Assembly: GCF_019218745.1 (NCBI RefSeq)
Contig: NZ_JAHUXA010000011.1
Coordinates: 62,001-126,000, forward strand
Origin: Enterobacter sp. ENT03
GTDB taxonomy: Bacteria; Pseudomonadota; Gammaproteobacteria; Enterobacterales; Enterobacteriaceae
Direction: 5' to 3'
Length of the DNA stretch: 64,000 nt
The notes under the pieces were generated by a model that had not been told where the DNA came from, made no database searches, and worked only from the letters and a program-made list of their open reading frames with translations. Of this stretch, positions 39,045-48,974 are shown one piece after another. Within the stretch, counting starts at the first letter, position 1, and every line of letters starts with the position of its first letter. The position numbers and the translations under genes were made by a program.

Positions 39045-41564
39045 TCATTGGCTTACGTATATGACAGACGAACAGCAATCAACATTTTCAAGGTGGATCT
39101 GGTCAGTCAGCACGACTTCCTCGCCGGTGAGAAGATCCCGGTAACGACGGTTTGCCAGCGTCGCAGGCAGCGTCACCGCTGTCTGTGGCCAGCGCTGTGG
39201 CGTGGTCAGTGCATCGCTCGCCTGCTGCATCGGTAGCACCAGGCGCGGTGCGATAACGATCAGCGCATCACTGCCCTGTTGACGGGCAAAAGCGATGAGG
39301 TGATCGGCGTTGTCACCCGTGGCGGCCAGCGGCACATAGTCACCGCGGCGGAACAGATCGGGTTTACGCTGGCGATAGTGCAGCACATGGGTGATCACCT
39401 GCTGCTTGAGCGCACCGCTCATCCAGTCTGCCTCTGAGGTCGGCACCGGTTCGTCATCGCTGAACAGGTGCTGTTCAAGGGCGGCGAAATCCGGCTCGCG
39501 ACGGTTATCGGGATCGACAAGGCTGAAGTTGAGCGTTTCGCTGCCCTGATAAATATCCGGCACGCCGGGGGCGGTGAGTTTGATCACCGTCTGGGTCAGG
39601 CTGTTGACCAGCCCTGCGCGGACAAAGGGTTGCAGCGTCTGGTAAAAGTCTTCAAGGAACGCCTGGTTATCCGGGGAGAGCAGGTGACGGGCATAGTCGA
39701 GCACGACCGTCTCATACACGTCATTGCTGTCGGCCCAGTCAGTGCGCAGCTTCGCTTCACGCAGCGCCTTTTCCACGAACGGGATAAAACGTTCTTCCAG
39801 CGCCTGTAAACCGGCGGTGTCCTGGGGCGTCAGCGTTACCGGCCAGACGCCCGCCAGCGCCTGATACAGCATCCAGGCCAGCTCTGGCTTTGGCGTCGGA
39901 CCATCAAACAGCACAGTAACTTTGCTGTCGTTCATCTGGTGCCAGCGCACGACATGCGCCGCCCAGTCATCCGGCGCTTCGGTGAGGGAGTACAGTCGCG
40001 CACGCGCGTCTTCGCCGCGTTTAGTGTCATGGGTCGAGGTGCCCGACAGCGCATCCGGCTGCCGATCGAGGCGGGTTTTCATCTCGGCGTGGAAACGATC
40101 AAGAGAGAAGACGCGCGGCAGCGGTTCAGCGCCCACTTCGTTCAGGGCCAGATCCATGTGCTGACGGAAGAACAGCGTGTCTTCCACCGACTTCGCCATC
40201 AGCGGGCCGGTAAGCTGCTGGAAACGGGCGCGGAAGGTGGCGGCCGCCGGTTCGTCGCTGGCAAGGATCGCCGCCACGAAATCGAGCGCCGCCGTATCCG
40301 GGGCGTAATCGCTGTTTTTTACCCGCGCGACCACTTTTTGCAGCAGTTGCTGGCTGGCCTGCGGCAGTCCACTGGCGGTGCCATAGGTGCGGTAAACCGG
40401 GAAGGCGACCAGCAGCTCACGCAGGGCGGCGCGCACCAGGGTTTCGTCCAGCGTGCGGTGCTGCGTGGCGGCAATGTCCATCGCCAGCCGCAGCAGGGTG
40501 GTGAACTCGCCTTCAAAATTACGATCCACCATCAGCAGCTTGGCGGCGCGCAGTTCGGCTTTCATATCCACCGGTTTGCCGACCGCCTCATCGTAGGCCT
40601 GGCGCAGCGCATCCAGCTTATCGTCATCCACCAGCACGTCAGAGAGGGCGGCAATAAACTCGTAACCCGTCGTGCCGGAGATCGGCCAGTCTTCGGGAAT
40701 ATGTTCGCCCTTGCCGAGGATTTTTTCGACGGTGATGTAGCACTCAGGCCCGGCAGTTTCACGCAGACGCGCCAGATAGGCCTGCGGATCCGCAAGGCCA
40801 TCCACATGATCCACCCGCAGGCCGTCCACCGCGCCGGAATGCACCAGTTCGAGGATCAGCCGGTGGGTATCATCAAATACGGTGTCGTCTTCCACGCGCA
40901 CGCCAGCCAGCCCGGTGATCTCAAAGAAGCGGCGATAGGAGAGATCGCGCGGCGCATCGCGCCAGGACATTAAGCGCCACGGCTGCTGCTCGTGCAGCGC
41001 CGCGATGTCCGCCTTGTCGGTCAGCGCCAGCACCTCTGCCTCACGCCCCTGCCAGCTGGCGGGGGTCAGCGGATAAAAGTTGTCGAAATAGGCCAGCGCC
41101 GGGCGTCCGGTTTGCGGATCGGGCTGGACGCTGATCTCATCGTTCGCCAGCACCGCCTCAAAGGTATCGCCGAGGAACGGCAGGGTCAGACGGCGTGACC
41201 AGTCGATGTCGAAGTGCCGCGCGTAGCGGCTGTCTTCGCCATGCTCGATCACATCACGCCACCAGGGATTTTCCAGCGAGGCGGCCATGTGATTCGGCAC
41301 AATATCGATGATCAGACCCAGACCGGCGGCTTTCAGCGCCTGCGCCATGCGGTCAAAGCCTTTACGCCCGCCGAGGGTCGGATCGATTTCATTGGCGTCG
41401 GTGACGTCGTAGCCGTGGGTCGAGCCGCTGGTGGCGGTAAACACCGGGGATGCATAAAGATGGCTGATGCCGAGTCGTTTCAGGTACGGCACCAGCGCGG
41501 CGGCACGATCAAAAGTCATGCCGTTGCGGAACTGAATTCGGTAAGTCGCGGTTGGGATACTCAC
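39045..41564 (-). CDS. treY: Maltooligosyl trehalose synthase
   Basis: TreY (839 residues) turns the reducing-end maltose of a maltodextrin into a trehalose unit by intramolecular transglucosylation. The GH13_26 motifs are seen: SHLYASPVFTATSGSTHGYDV near the N-terminus, DIVPNHMA (about 87-94), VDGLRVDHVDGLADP (nucleophile region), and GTSTHDTKRGEDARARL (stabiliser region), with GVPDIYQGSE near the C-terminus. It starts with GTG inside the TGA of treZ (GTGA), a four-base overlap, so the two are coupled. Confidence 0.94.
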   Translation of the reverse strand: MSIPTATYRIQFRNGMTFDRAAALVPYLKRLGISHLYASPVFTATSGSTHGYDVTDANEIDPTLGGRKGFDRMAQALKAAGLGLIIDIVPNHMAASLENPWWRDVIEHGEDSRYARHFDIDWSRRLTLPFLGDTFEAVLANDEISVQPDPQTGRPALAYFDNFYPLTPASWQGREAEVLALTDKADIAALHEQQPWRLMSWRDAPRDLSYRRFFEITGLAGVRVEDDTVFDDTHRLILELVHSGAVDGLRVDHVDGLADPQAYLARLRETAGPECYITVEKILGKGEHIPEDWPISGTTGYEFIAALSDVLVDDDKLDALRQAYDEAVGKPVDMKAELRAAKLLMVDRNFEGEFTTLLRLAMDIAATQHRTLDETLVRAALRELLVAFPVYRTYGTASGLPQASQQLLQKVVARVKNSDYAPDTAALDFVAAILASDEPAAATFRARFQQLTGPLMAKSVEDTLFFRQHMDLALNEVGAEPLPRVFSLDRFHAEMKTRLDRQPDALSGTSTHDTKRGEDARARLYSLTEAPDDWAAHVVRWHQMNDSKVTVLFDGPTPKPELAWMLYQALAGVWPVTLTPQDTAGLQALEERFIPFVEKALREAKLRTDWADSNDVYETVVLDYARHLLSPDNQAFLEDFYQTLQPFVRAGLVNSLTQTVIKLTAPGVPDIYQGSETLNFSLVDPDNRREPDFAALEQHLFSDDEPVPTSEADWMSGALKQQVITHVLHYRQRKPDLFRRGDYVPLAATGDNADHLIAFARQQGSDALIVIAPRLVLPMQQASDALTTPQRWPQTAVTLPATLANRRYRDLLTGEEVVLTDQIHLENVDCCSSVIYVSQ

Positions 41565-43348
41565 GATACATCTCCCGGAGCAAGACGGACAATAATGGAA
41601 TTCGGCGGCAGATCGGCGGCCGGGGAGCGCCAGACATAGATAGTCTCGCCGGGTTGATCCGGCAGCGGCTGGTGTCGATCGCTGATATTCAGCGCCATGG
41701 AAAGCGTGCCCTGCGGGAAGCGCCAGGTGACGGCGAGATACCCTTCATCCGTCTCCACCACCTTGCCGCTGTTGCCACCCGCCGTTAACAGCAGCGGAAC
41801 GATGTACTGCCGACGCACGTCGAGCAGCGCCTGGGTAAAGGCCTGCCACTCCTGACCTTCCGGCGTATCCAGCTTCTGCCAGTCGAGTTTTGAGCGGGCA
41901 AAGGTTTCTTCGGCATTCGGATCCGGGACGCTTTCCCCTTCATGACCCGCATGACCTTCAAACTCTCTGGCGCGGCCTTCGCGGACGGCTTTCGCCAGAT
42001 CGCCATGGAAATCAGTGAAGAACAGGAACGGATGGGTTTCGCCGTACTCTTCACCCATAAACAGCAGCGGGATATGCGGCGATAGCAGCAGCATTGCCAG
42101 CAGCACGCGGGTGCGCTCGGCCCCCGCCAGCGAAATCAGACGATCGCCCTGGGCGCGGTTGCCGGTCTGGTCATGGTTCTGGATGAAATCCACAAACGCA
42201 GTGGGCGGCTGGTCGGTGCTTTTCACGCCGCGCGGCTCGCCGGAGTGCGCGGAGATCTCCCCCTGATAGGCAAAACCTTCCGCCAGCGTACGGGCCACCA
42301 GTTTTTCCGGCTCGCGGGCAAAATCCTGGTAATACGCATGCGTTTCGCCAGTGGCAAAAACGTGTACGGCGTTGTGAAAATCATCGTTCCACTCGCCGGT
42401 AAACAGCGGCACCGAACCGTCTTTTTCGCGCGGATGCAGGAAGGTGACGTTACGGCTATCTTCGGTGGTCAGGTGTACGGGCCGATCGGTGATGCGCTCG
42501 CGAATGCGTTCGGCGATCTCGATCAGCAGATGCGTGTCTGAGGTGTCTTCAATCTGATCGATGGCGTCAAAACGCAGGCCGTCGAGGTTGTACTCTTCCA
42601 GCCAGTAGAGCGGCGCTTCCAGCATATAGCGGCGTGCGGCGTCCACGTCATAGGCGATGCCTGCGCCCCAGGGCGTATGGCGCTCTTTGTGGAAGAATGC
42701 CGGGGAAAGCAGCGGCAGATAGTTACCTTCCGGCCCAAAATGGTTGAGCACAATATCCAGCACCACAGACAGCCCGTGACCGTGCGCGGCGTCGATAAAC
42801 GCCTTGAAATCATCCGGGGAGCCATAGGCCGCATGCGGAGCGTACAGCAGCACGCCGTCATAGCCCCAGCCACGATTGCCGCCGAACTGCGACACGGGCA
42901 GCACTTCGATCATGGTGATGCCGGTCTGCGCGAGGTACGGCAGTTTATCGATGGCGGCGCGGAATGTGCCCTCGGGTGTAAAGGTGCCGATGTGCATCTC
43001 GTACACCACGGTTTCTTCCCACGCGCGACCCTGCCAGTCGGTGTTCTGCCAGGCATAGTGGGCGGGATCGACGACCAGCGACGGGCCGTTCACATCGGCT
43101 TTCTGCGCGCGCGAGGCGGGATCCGGAACGGCCATGCCGTCGGGCAGGACATACTGGTACTCCGCACCCGGCGCAACGCCAGGCACGGTCAGTTCAAACC
43201 AGCCGTCGCCGACCGCATTCATTTCTTTGTCTTCCCCGGAAAGCCGGAGCATTACCCTGGAGTGACCGGAAGCCCACAGACGAAAACGCACGGCATTGGC
43301 CTCTGTGTATTCGGCCCCCCAACTTTTCGTAAAGGTCCTGGACGTCAT
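41561..43348 (-). CDS. treZ: Malto-oligosyltrehalose trehalohydrolase
   Basis: TreZ (595 residues) releases free trehalose from maltooligosyl-trehalose made by TreY. An N-terminal carbohydrate-binding-like domain (about 1-100) precedes the GH13_10 barrel. Motifs are DIVLNHFGPEGNYLPL, NLDGLRFDAIDQIED (nucleophile), HLTTEDSRNVTFLH (acid/base region) and DFIQNHDQTGNRAQGDRL. It is the first gene of the treZ-treY-treX operon, divergent from aidB with a 253-base gap. A CTATAC hexamer (43365-43360 on the minus strand), of the kind used by sigma-S, lies 12 bases upstream of the start. Confidence 0.94.
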   Translation of the reverse strand: MTSRTFTKSWGAEYTEANAVRFRLWASGHSRVMLRLSGEDKEMNAVGDGWFELTVPGVAPGAEYQYVLPDGMAVPDPASRAQKADVNGPSLVVDPAHYAWQNTDWQGRAWEETVVYEMHIGTFTPEGTFRAAIDKLPYLAQTGITMIEVLPVSQFGGNRGWGYDGVLLYAPHAAYGSPDDFKAFIDAAHGHGLSVVLDIVLNHFGPEGNYLPLLSPAFFHKERHTPWGAGIAYDVDAARRYMLEAPLYWLEEYNLDGLRFDAIDQIEDTSDTHLLIEIAERIRERITDRPVHLTTEDSRNVTFLHPREKDGSVPLFTGEWNDDFHNAVHVFATGETHAYYQDFAREPEKLVARTLAEGFAYQGEISAHSGEPRGVKSTDQPPTAFVDFIQNHDQTGNRAQGDRLISLAGAERTRVLLAMLLLSPHIPLLFMGEEYGETHPFLFFTDFHGDLAKAVREGRAREFEGHAGHEGESVPDPNAEETFARSKLDWQKLDTPEGQEWQAFTQALLDVRRQYIVPLLLTAGGNSGKVVETDEGYLAVTWRFPQGTLSMALNISDRHQPLPDQPGETIYVWRSPAADLPPNSIIVRLAPGDVS

Positions 43349-43601
43349 ACAATTACCCCGTATAGCTCATCAGTGAGCACTGAATCGATGTGCAATGGTC
43401 ACGTTCCCCACCGCAGTTGCAAAACAATCATAGTTCAGATACGGCAACTGAAAGGGCTTCCGATAAAGAAGAACGCGGCACAACATCGGGCAGCAGAGCG
43501 GCGTCTGCGGGCGCGACTCACGCTTTTGTGACAATGCTCTGCACCAAAATCCTTACCGCTATCCATACTTACCTGTAATGCCAATGAAGGAGGGACTCAG
43601 A

Positions 43602-45221
43602 ATGCGCTGGCAAACCCATACAGTTTTTAATCAACCGTTGCCGCTCAATAACAGCAATCTTTTTCTTTCAGACGCCTCGCTGCGTGATGCCGTGGTGCGG
43701 GAAGGGGCGGGCTGGGACGCCGAACTGCTGGCGAGTATTGGTCAGCAGCTTGGCACGGCGGAATCCCTTGAACTGGGACGCCTGGCCAATGTTAATCCGC
43801 CTGAACTGTTGCGTTATGACGGCACCGGAGAACGGCTGGATGATGTGCGTTGCCACCCGGCCTGGCACCTGCTGATGCAGGGACTGTGCGCCAACCGGGT
43901 ACATAATCTGGCGTGGGAAGACGACGCGCGGGCGGGATCTTTTGTCGCGCGTGCGGCGCGCTTTGTGCTGCATGCGCAGGTCGAAGCGGGCACGCTCTGC
44001 CCGGTGACCATGACCTTTGCCGCCACGCCGCTGCTGCAACAAACCCTGCCCGCACCGTTTCGCGACTGGCTAAAACCGCTGTTAAGCGATCGCTACGATC
44101 CGCATGTCTTGCCCGGCGCCCAAAAACGCGGCCTGCTGATCGGCATGGGGATGACGGAAAAGCAGGGCGGCTCGGACGTGCTCAGCAATACCACGCGGGC
44201 GGAAAAAAGCGGCGATGTTTACCGACTGGTGGGCCACAAATGGTTTTTCTCGGTGCCGCAAAGCGACGCGCATCTGGTGCTGGCGCAGGCGAGCGGTGGT
44301 CTGTCCTGCTTCTTCGTGCCGCGTTTTCTGCCGGACGGCACGCGCAACGGCGTGCGCCTTGAGCGGCTGAAAGACAAGCTCGGCAACCGATCGAACGCCA
44401 GCAGCGAAGTGGAATTTCAGGACGCCTGCGGCTGGCTGCTCGGCGAGGAAGGTGACGGCGTGCGGCAGATCCTGAAAATGGGCGGTCTGACGCGCGTCGA
44501 TTGCGCGCTGGGTAGCCACGGCCTGATGCGCCGCGCGTTTTCCGTCGCGCTTTATCATGCGCATCAGCGCCAGGCCTTCGGCAAAAATCTGGTCGATCAG
44601 CCGTTGATGCGTGACGTGCTCAGCCGCATGGCGTTGCAGCTGGAAGGGCAAACGGCCTTTTTGTTCCAGCTGGCGGGGGCGCTGGATAATCGTACCGATC
44701 CCCTGGCGGCACTGTGGGCGCGACTGTTTACGCCGGTGGCGAAATTCGCCGTCTGCAAGGCGGGCATTCCCTTTGTGGCGGAAGCGATGGAGGTGCTCGG
44801 CGGCATTGGCTATTGCGAGGAGAGCGAACTGCCGCGTCTGTACCGTGAAATGCCGGTCAACAGCATCTGGGAAGGTTCCGGCAATATCATGTGTCTGGAC
44901 GTGCTGCGCGTGCTGGCAAAACAGCATGGCGTGATGGATCTACTGGCACAGGCGTTCGGCGAGGTCAAAGGCCAGGATCGCCATTTTGACCGCGCCTGGC
45001 GGCAGTTACAGCAGCAACTGCGTAAACCGCAGGAAGCCCAGGCCCGGGAGATCGCCCGGCAACTTTACCGGCTGGCGGCGGGCGCACAGCTGCTGCGCCA
45101 TGCGTCACCGCCGCTGGCGCAGGCCTGGTGTCAGATGATGCTGGATACCCGTGGCGGCTCACTGATCGACGAGCAGGTGCAAAACCACCTGCTGTCACGC
45201 GCCACGGGCGGGGTGGGTTAA
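43602..45221 (+). CDS. aidB: AidB, DNA-alkylation-response acyl-CoA dehydrogenase homologue
   Basis: AidB (539 residues) is an FAD-binding member of the acyl-CoA dehydrogenase family, induced in E. coli by Ada and linked to protection against alkylation. Typical segments are [39 protein letters not shown] and [22 protein letters not shown] chose [11 protein letters not shown] as start because AAGGAGGGA precedes it and the family starts there. In E. coli it follows yjfC directly; here the tre operon lies between. It converges on a chemoreceptor gene with a four-base overlap. Confidence 0.95.
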   Translation: MRWQTHTVFNQPLPLNNSNLFLSDASLRDAVVREGAGWDAELLASIGQQLGTAESLELGRLANVNPPELLRYDGTGERLDDVRCHPAWHLLMQGLCANRVHNLAWEDDARAGSFVARAARFVLHAQVEAGTLCPVTMTFAATPLLQQTLPAPFRDWLKPLLSDRYDPHVLPGAQKRGLLIGMGMTEKQGGSDVLSNTTRAEKSGDVYRLVGHKWFFSVPQSDAHLVLAQASGGLSCFFVPRFLPDGTRNGVRLERLKDKLGNRSNASSEVEFQDACGWLLGEEGDGVRQILKMGGLTRVDCALGSHGLMRRAFSVALYHAHQRQAFGKNLVDQPLMRDVLSRMALQLEGQTAFLFQLAGALDNRTDPLAALWARLFTPVAKFAVCKAGIPFVAEAMEVLGGIGYCEESELPRLYREMPVNSIWEGSGNIMCLDVLRVLAKQHGVMDLLAQAFGEVKGQDRHFDRAWRQLQQQLRKPQEAQAREIARQLYRLAAGAQLLRHASPPLAQAWCQMMLDTRGGSLIDEQVQNHLLSRATGGVG

Positions 45222-47143
45222 AGGCGGAACAGGCTGACCAGCTGGCTCAGATGGCTGCCTTTTTCACGCAGCGTGCGGGCAATGTTTTCACTGCGTGACG
45301 CGCGATCGGCGTTGATGTGCGTGGCTTCGCCAATGTGCGTCATCGCCAGATTCACCTGGCCGATACCGGCAGACTGCTCGCGGGAGGCGTGGTTGATCTC
45401 GGTCACCAGCTGATTGATATTGCCCATGTGGTCGATAATCGCCGACATCGCCTTCTGCGTCTGTTCTGACAGGGCGTGACCTTCAGCGACTTTCGCCAGC
45501 GTGTCGGCGATCAGCTCTTCGATCTCCTTCACCGCCTGCGCACTGCGCGCCGCCAGTGCGCGAACTTCCTGCGCGACTACGGCGAACCCTTTACCGTGCT
45601 CACCCGCCCGCGCCGCTTCCACGGCGGCGTTTAGCGCCAGAATGTTGGTCTGAAAGGCAATAGATTCAATCACCTGAGTAATGGCGGCGATACGCTGGGA
45701 GGCGTCACGAATATCGTTCATGGTCGCAACCGCACGGCTGACCGTCTGGCCGCCTTGCTGGACCGCGCCGGAGGTTTCATGCACCAGACGCTGGGTCTGA
45801 TCCATGTTTTCCGCGGTTTGCTGCACGGTGGCGGCAAGCTGTTCCATGCTGGCGGAGGTTTCTTCCACGCTGCTGGCTTGCTTGTTGATCTGCTCGGTGA
45901 TCTCGCCGCTGTCGGCGGCCAGGGTGCTGGTGCCCTGATTAATCTCACCCGCCGCTTCGCGCACCTGCTGCACCATAGTTTGCAGACCGTGGCCGATGCC
46001 GTTGATGGCTTCGATCAACTGACCCACTTCATCTTTGCTTTTCACGTCCAGCGTGGCGCGTAAATCCCCGGAAGCATAGCGCTGTGCCATCTGAATCACA
46101 TCGCGCAGCGGGCGGGTCAGCCAGCGGCGGATGATCACCACAAAGAGCGCGGCAAACAGCAGCGAGATCACCACACCGGCAATGAGGAACTGGTTACGCA
46201 TGGTATTCACATCGCGCAACAGCACGGCTTTATCCACTTCCCCGACAACCGTCCAGTTCCAGCCGGGCAGGGCGGTCCAGGAGATCATTTGCGTATTGCC
46301 GTCGGCATCGGTGCGCGCCAGCGTACCGGATTCGCTGCCGAGCAGCGCTTTCTGCGTGGCGTCATCCCACTGTGGACGCTTTCCTTCTTCGCGCGGATGG
46401 AACAGGTAATTACCGTAATTTTTACCGGCGTTGCGATCCAGCACGTAGAAATGCCCGCTTTCGCCGAGGCGGCGTTGCAGGATCTTATCGCGCATGATGG
46501 CCCACGAACGGCTGATGTCCACGCCGACGAACAGAATGGCAATGATATTGCCGCTGGCATCTTTTACCGGCTGATACTGGGTGATATAGCGTTTGCCGAA
46601 CAGCAGCGCCAGGCCACGATAGGCCTCGCCGCGCATGACGGGAGCCAGCGCCGGGCTGGTTTGATCCAGTTTTGTGCCGATGGCGCGATCGCCGTTTTCT
46701 TTACGCAGCGAGGTCGCCACGCGCACAAAATCATCACCGCTGCGCACGAACAGGGTCGCAATGGCACCTGTACGGTTGAGGAAATCGTCCGGTACGGCAT
46801 TATTCTCATGCAGTTCACTGTCACCGCCTTTCAACAGCGGCACCGTGATCCCCTGAATGGTGCGGGTTTGCGTAATATCCACGCTGACCGGCTGCGGAAC
46901 AAAGCTACTGAATAACCGCGTATAGCTTTCTACTTCCTCGGTGAGGCTGGTGTTAAACATCTCAACCATATCCACCACACCGGTGGACTGACTGTGAAGA
47001 TCTTCGACGGCGAGGGTTTCGAGCTGCTGGCTGGCGTTACGACTCATCAGGAAGGTGAACAACAGGAAAAGCACCGCAACGCTCACGCCTGTCAGTAAAG
47101 AAAGCCTGGTGCCCAGACCGGCATGGCGAAAAGAAGCGTTCAT
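45218..47143 (-). CDS. Methyl-accepting chemotaxis protein with Cache-type sensor
   Basis: A 641-residue chemoreceptor: TM1 at about residues 12-30, a long periplasmic domain (about 31-320) of the double-Cache/Cache_3-Cache_2 type, TM2 at about 322-340 ([20 protein letters not shown]), a HAMP domain, and the signalling coiled coil with tip [21 protein letters not shown]. The C-terminus ends SLFRL without the NWETF pentapeptide used to tether CheR and CheB, so adaptation would depend on other receptors. The ligand is unknown. A sigma-28-like promoter lies upstream (47175-47201). Confidence 0.93.
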   Translation of the reverse strand: MNASFRHAGLGTRLSLLTGVSVAVLFLLFTFLMSRNASQQLETLAVEDLHSQSTGVVDMVEMFNTSLTEEVESYTRLFSSFVPQPVSVDITQTRTIQGITVPLLKGGDSELHENNAVPDDFLNRTGAIATLFVRSGDDFVRVATSLRKENGDRAIGTKLDQTSPALAPVMRGEAYRGLALLFGKRYITQYQPVKDASGNIIAILFVGVDISRSWAIMRDKILQRRLGESGHFYVLDRNAGKNYGNYLFHPREEGKRPQWDDATQKALLGSESGTLARTDADGNTQMISWTALPGWNWTVVGEVDKAVLLRDVNTMRNQFLIAGVVISLLFAALFVVIIRRWLTRPLRDVIQMAQRYASGDLRATLDVKSKDEVGQLIEAINGIGHGLQTMVQQVREAAGEINQGTSTLAADSGEITEQINKQASSVEETSASMEQLAATVQQTAENMDQTQRLVHETSGAVQQGGQTVSRAVATMNDIRDASQRIAAITQVIESIAFQTNILALNAAVEAARAGEHGKGFAVVAQEVRALAARSAQAVKEIEELIADTLAKVAEGHALSEQTQKAMSAIIDHMGNINQLVTEINHASREQSAGIGQVNLAMTHIGEATHINADRASRSENIARTLREKGSHLSQLVSLFRL

Positions 47144-47174
47144 AAAATATCCATTGATCGAAAGGTGTGCTCGT

Positions 47175-47201
47175 TCAACGGCATTTACGCGCTAAAATTT
47201 A
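47175..47201 (-). promoter_or_regulatory. Sigma-28 (FliA)-like promoter of the Cache receptor
   Basis: On the minus strand TAAATTTT (47201-47194), then 11 bases, then GCCGTTGA (47182-47175). The FliA consensus is TAAAGTTT-N11-GCCGATAA, giving 7 of 8 and 6 of 8 matches at exact spacing. It starts 32 bases upstream of the receptor start codon. Confidence 0.75.
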
Positions 47202-47307
47202 GCGGATCTATGTAACAAAAAGTAACAAGAAATTATTGACTTAGTAACAGTAAGGTAATTTAAAAGCAACATAAAGGAGAGCCACCATAAAAGGTGGCTT
47301 CGGAGAG

Positions 47308-47583
47308 CTACGCATACAGAATGGCCTGAACGCGCCAGTTATCGGCCCGCAAATCCTCCTGCATCGCAATAATGCGATACCAGGATGCGCCTTGCTCATC
47401 CGCCTTAAAGGCGATGACCCGTTCCACATCCTGTGCACTGCCATAAACATTATTCACCGAGATCAGGCCGATTTCATTCAGCCCGGTGACGCAATCGGCG
47501 CTGGCAAACTCGGCAGACTGCGCCGTTGTGCTTACTAAGCCAACGGAGAGCAGCAATGTGGTTAAAGCAAGCGATCGTTTCAT
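47308..47583 (-). CDS. yjfN: YjfN, small periplasmic DUF1471-type protein
   Basis: A 91-residue protein with an N-terminal signal peptide (MKRSLALTTLLLSVGLVSTTAQSA, cleaved after about residue 23). The rest is a small YdgH/BhsA-type domain. It matches YjfN, reported in E. coli to stimulate the periplasmic protease DegP. Its C-terminus WRVQAILYA resembles the end of bsmA (WYSQAILYRQ), suggesting an old duplication. Confidence 0.88.
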   Translation of the reverse strand: MKRSLALTTLLLSVGLVSTTAQSAEFASADCVTGLNEIGLISVNNVYGSAQDVERVIAFKADEQGASWYRIIAMQEDLRADNWRVQAILYA

Positions 47584-47735
47584 TTGTCAGCTCCATTTAA
47601 CGTGACCCTGAGTCATGGCAGGGCAATCCATCGCGTATAAATCCTCTCCTTTGCCGAAGCATCGAATTCATTGTGCACAGGAATACGTCTAAAGGTGCAA
47701 AGCAGTGTAAATCAACCTTAAAAAGCAACGGACCG

Positions 47736-48065
47736 TTACTGACGATACAGAATGGCCTGCGAATACCACTGGCCAGTGAATACCGTATCGTCATTAAGAA
47801 TAATGACGTAATAATCAGCGTGAGCAGCAGCGGCTTTGGCCTTTATTTCCTCCTCCGCATCCATGGGAGAGCCTTTAACCATCACGCTGATGGTGCCCAG
47901 ACGCTGCAAACCTTCCGTCTGATTACGGCTGATCTCCTGTGGCTGACTTTTCGCCGGGGGCGGGGGCTGTGGCGTGCCCTGCAATACGCTACAGCCGCTC
48001 AGTAATAATGCCAGCACAACAGGGGCGAACCGACTCATCGTTATTTCCCGTTTCCTGATTGCCAT
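47736..48065 (-). CDS. bsmA: Biofilm stress lipoprotein BsmA (YjfO)
   Basis: A 109-residue lipoprotein: the hydrophobic stretch FAPVVLALLLSGC ends in a lipobox with Cys25 as the likely lipid-modified residue, then a Pro/Gln-rich linker and a DUF1471-type domain ending YVIILNDDTVFTGQWYSQAILY. Either the first ATG (used here, GAGGAA upstream) or the tenth codon could start it. E. coli BsmA affects biofilm and stress responses. It neighbours the related yjfN on the same strand. Confidence 0.85.
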   Translation of the reverse strand: MAIRKREITMSRFAPVVLALLLSGCSVLQGTPQPPPPAKSQPQEISRNQTEGLQRLGTISVMVKGSPMDAEEEIKAKAAAAHADYYVIILNDDTVFTGQWYSQAILYRQ

Positions 48066-48251
48066 AGTGTAGTTCCTCGTGAATTCCCCTTTGGGGGAAT
48101 GTTCCCGAATTGTTATCTACAACGTGATTTTCGACTGAAAATCACCCAAAAGCGTAATGGACATCTCAACATTATGGCAAAGCATCGCCGCTCCTGGCTT
48201 GCGTAATGCGGCCCTGCATGGCATATCTGCAAAATAACCCAGGAGAAGATG

Positions 48252-48974
48252 ATGATTGAACTTGAAACGCGGCACCTTGCCGGGATTGAAATCCTTCATG
48301 CCACCCCCGCCGGGCAGCGTGAACAACCGCTGCCGACAGTGGTGTTTTACCACGGGTTTAGCTCATCGAAACTGGTGTACAGCTACTTTGCCGTTGCGCT
48401 GGCGCAGGCGGGAATGAGAGTGGTGATGCCGGACGCTCGCGATCACGGCGCGCGATTCAACGGCGACGCCATCGCGCGGCTCGGGCAGTTCTGGCAGATC
48501 CTGCACAGCAATCTGCTGGAGTTTGCTGCGCTGCAAAAGGCGCTTTATGACGAAGGACTGATCAAGGATGCCCGGCTGGCGGTAGGCGGTGCGTCGATGG
48601 GCGGCATGACCGCGCTGGGCATCATGACGCAGCACCCGGAGGTGAAATGCGTCGCCAGCCTGATGGGCTCCGGTTACTTCACTACGCTTGCCCGCACGCT
48701 GTTTCCGCCTGACGATCTGCAACAGGCGATAGCCCCGCTTGCCGACCGGGACGTCTCCCGACATTTACCGCGTCTGGCAGACCGGCCACTGCTGCTGTGG
48801 CACGGCGAGGAGGACGACGTCGTTCCGGCAGAGGAGAGCTGGCGGTTACAGCAGGCGCTGACGCAGGCCGGGCTGGATCAGCAGCTAACCTGCGTATGGG
48901 AAGCGGGGGTGAAGCATCGCATTACGCCCGTCGCGCTGGCGGCCACCGTCGATTTCTTCCGCGCGCACCTTTAA
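48252..48974 (+). CDS. yjfP: YjfP, alpha/beta-hydrolase esterase
   Basis: A 240-residue alpha/beta-hydrolase. The oxyanion region [13 protein letters not shown], the nucleophile elbow GGASMGGM, the Asp in [13 protein letters not shown] and the His in KHRITPVAL make a complete catalytic triad. YjfP of E. coli has carboxylesterase activity; the natural substrate is unknown. Two ATGs in tandem are possible; the second has better spacing from AGGAGAAG. It ends four bases into the convergent ulaR. Confidence 0.92.
   Translation: MIELETRHLAGIEILHATPAGQREQPLPTVVFYHGFSSSKLVYSYFAVALAQAGMRVVMPDARDHGARFNGDAIARLGQFWQILHSNLLEFAALQKALYDEGLIKDARLAVGGASMGGMTALGIMTQHPEVKCVASLMGSGYFTTLARTLFPPDDLQQAIAPLADRDVSRHLPRLADRPLLLWHGEEDDVVPAEESWRLQQALTQAGLDQQLTCVWEAGVKHRITPVALAATVDFFRAHL

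Noticed and set aside
37998-39236. A 412-codon plus-strand open frame opposite treX
   Set aside because: It lies antisense to a clear GH13 enzyme with all catalytic motifs, has no recognisable domain, and is of the GC-rich shadow type.
39939-40973. A 344-codon plus-strand open frame opposite treY
   Set aside because: Antisense to treY; its composition (Arg/His/Gly-rich) is that of a reverse-frame shadow.
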